DNA of 6,179 nucleotides from an uncultured Alphaproteobacteria bacterium (GTDB taxonomy: Bacteria > Pseudomonadota > Alphaproteobacteria > RUG11792). Under the pieces are notes generated by a model. The model did no database searches, had not been told where the DNA came from, and was given only the letters and a program-made list of their open reading frames with translations. Below are positions 5,972 to 6,179 of the stretch, piece by piece; the first letter of the stretch is position 1, and every line of letters starts with the position of its first letter. The stretch is taken from the NCBI GenBank assembly GCA_905236375.1, contig CAJOOW010000100.1, positions 1 to 6,179 on the forward strand, read 5' to 3'. A program made the translations under genes and the position numbers.

Positions 5972-6179
5972 CTACAACTGTCCAATTGTCGCAAATATCA
6001 TAAAAACTTTCAAGAGCTTTTCAATGATCTTTATGGCAGCATTTTGATAGGTTATGTCTTCCGAAATCACTATAGGTTCCCCTGGCGGTGTTATCAACTG
6101 TTTGCCGGTGTGAGGCCAACTTTCTAATTCATGATTTCGTGCAATCCTAAGAGTAACTTTTCTTTCGAAAAGTTCAAGA
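5972..6179 (-). CDS. 3' end of an unrecognised protein-coding gene
   Basis: One minus-strand frame stays open from the window edge to a TAG at 5974-5972, giving 68 C-terminal residues (codons from 6178). I do not recognise the family. The visible part has a mixed charged start (LFERKVTLRIARNHELESW), a turn-rich middle with TPPGEP, and a helical, hydrophobic end (AAIKIIEKLLKVFMIFATIG) that could be an amphipathic or membrane-associated helix. Its stop codon touches the first base of tRNA-Arg, so the two are probably on one transcript. I saw no comparable open frame on the plus strand here. The length is modest, so a chance open frame remains possible. Confidence 0.6.
   Translation of the reverse strand, partial: LELFERKVTLRIARNHELESWPHTGKQLITPPGEPIVISEDITYQNAAIKIIEKLLKVFMIFATIGQL

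Noticed and set aside
6075..6090. TCACTATAGG, matching the core of a T7 phage promoter
   Set aside because: Only the 3' half of that promoter matches, it lies inside a probable coding frame, and no phage gene is nearby.
6155..6174. Perfect 8-bp inverted repeat with a 4-base loop (AACTTTTC and GAAAAGTT)
   Set aside because: It lies inside the partial coding frame, is mostly A-T and has no T-tract, so it is probably chance.

Overview
The window is AT-rich, compact bacterial chromosome. The best taxonomic clue is the penicillin-binding protein 2. Its sequence around the active site (a Cys/His-rich stretch ending in GGHG, an SCD box, a KTGSSQV box and an EHGGGGS stretch) resembles alphaproteobacterial PBP2. 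Together with the low GC this suggests an AT-rich, possibly host-associated alphaproteobacterium. That placement is inferred by eye and is not tested. The flavodoxin resembles a type that is common in anaerobic gut bacteria.

Left part, plus strand: the C-terminal two thirds of a TrkH-type potassium transporter (1-945), a flavodoxin-fold protein (1031-1552), and a small exported protein of unknown function (1692-2051). The small gene has its own sigma70-like promoter just upstream and an intrinsic terminator just downstream. It looks like a single-gene transcription unit.

Right part, minus strand, read from right to left: the 3' end of an unrecognised gene (5972-6179), tRNA-Arg(ACG) (5895-5971), an exported thioredoxin-fold protein with a WCPNC active site (4955-5878), PBP2/mrdA (3042-4868), and a second exported protein of unknown function (2185-2955). 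Spacing is very tight: 0 nt from the partial gene to the tRNA, 16 nt from the tRNA to the thioredoxin-like gene, and 86 nt in each of the two following gaps. These features may share transcripts. The minus-strand set converges on the plus-strand set at the terminator near 2062-2108.

Taken together this is mostly envelope biology: potassium uptake, elongation-type peptidoglycan synthesis, periplasmic thiol chemistry and two exported proteins with cysteines. I see no CRISPR array, insertion sequence, phage gene, toxin-antitoxin pair or obvious new defence system. The oddest stretch is the gap between the thioredoxin-like gene and mrdA. It is open in the upstream frame right up to an ATGA overlap with the mrdA start, and it carries a nested inverted repeat.
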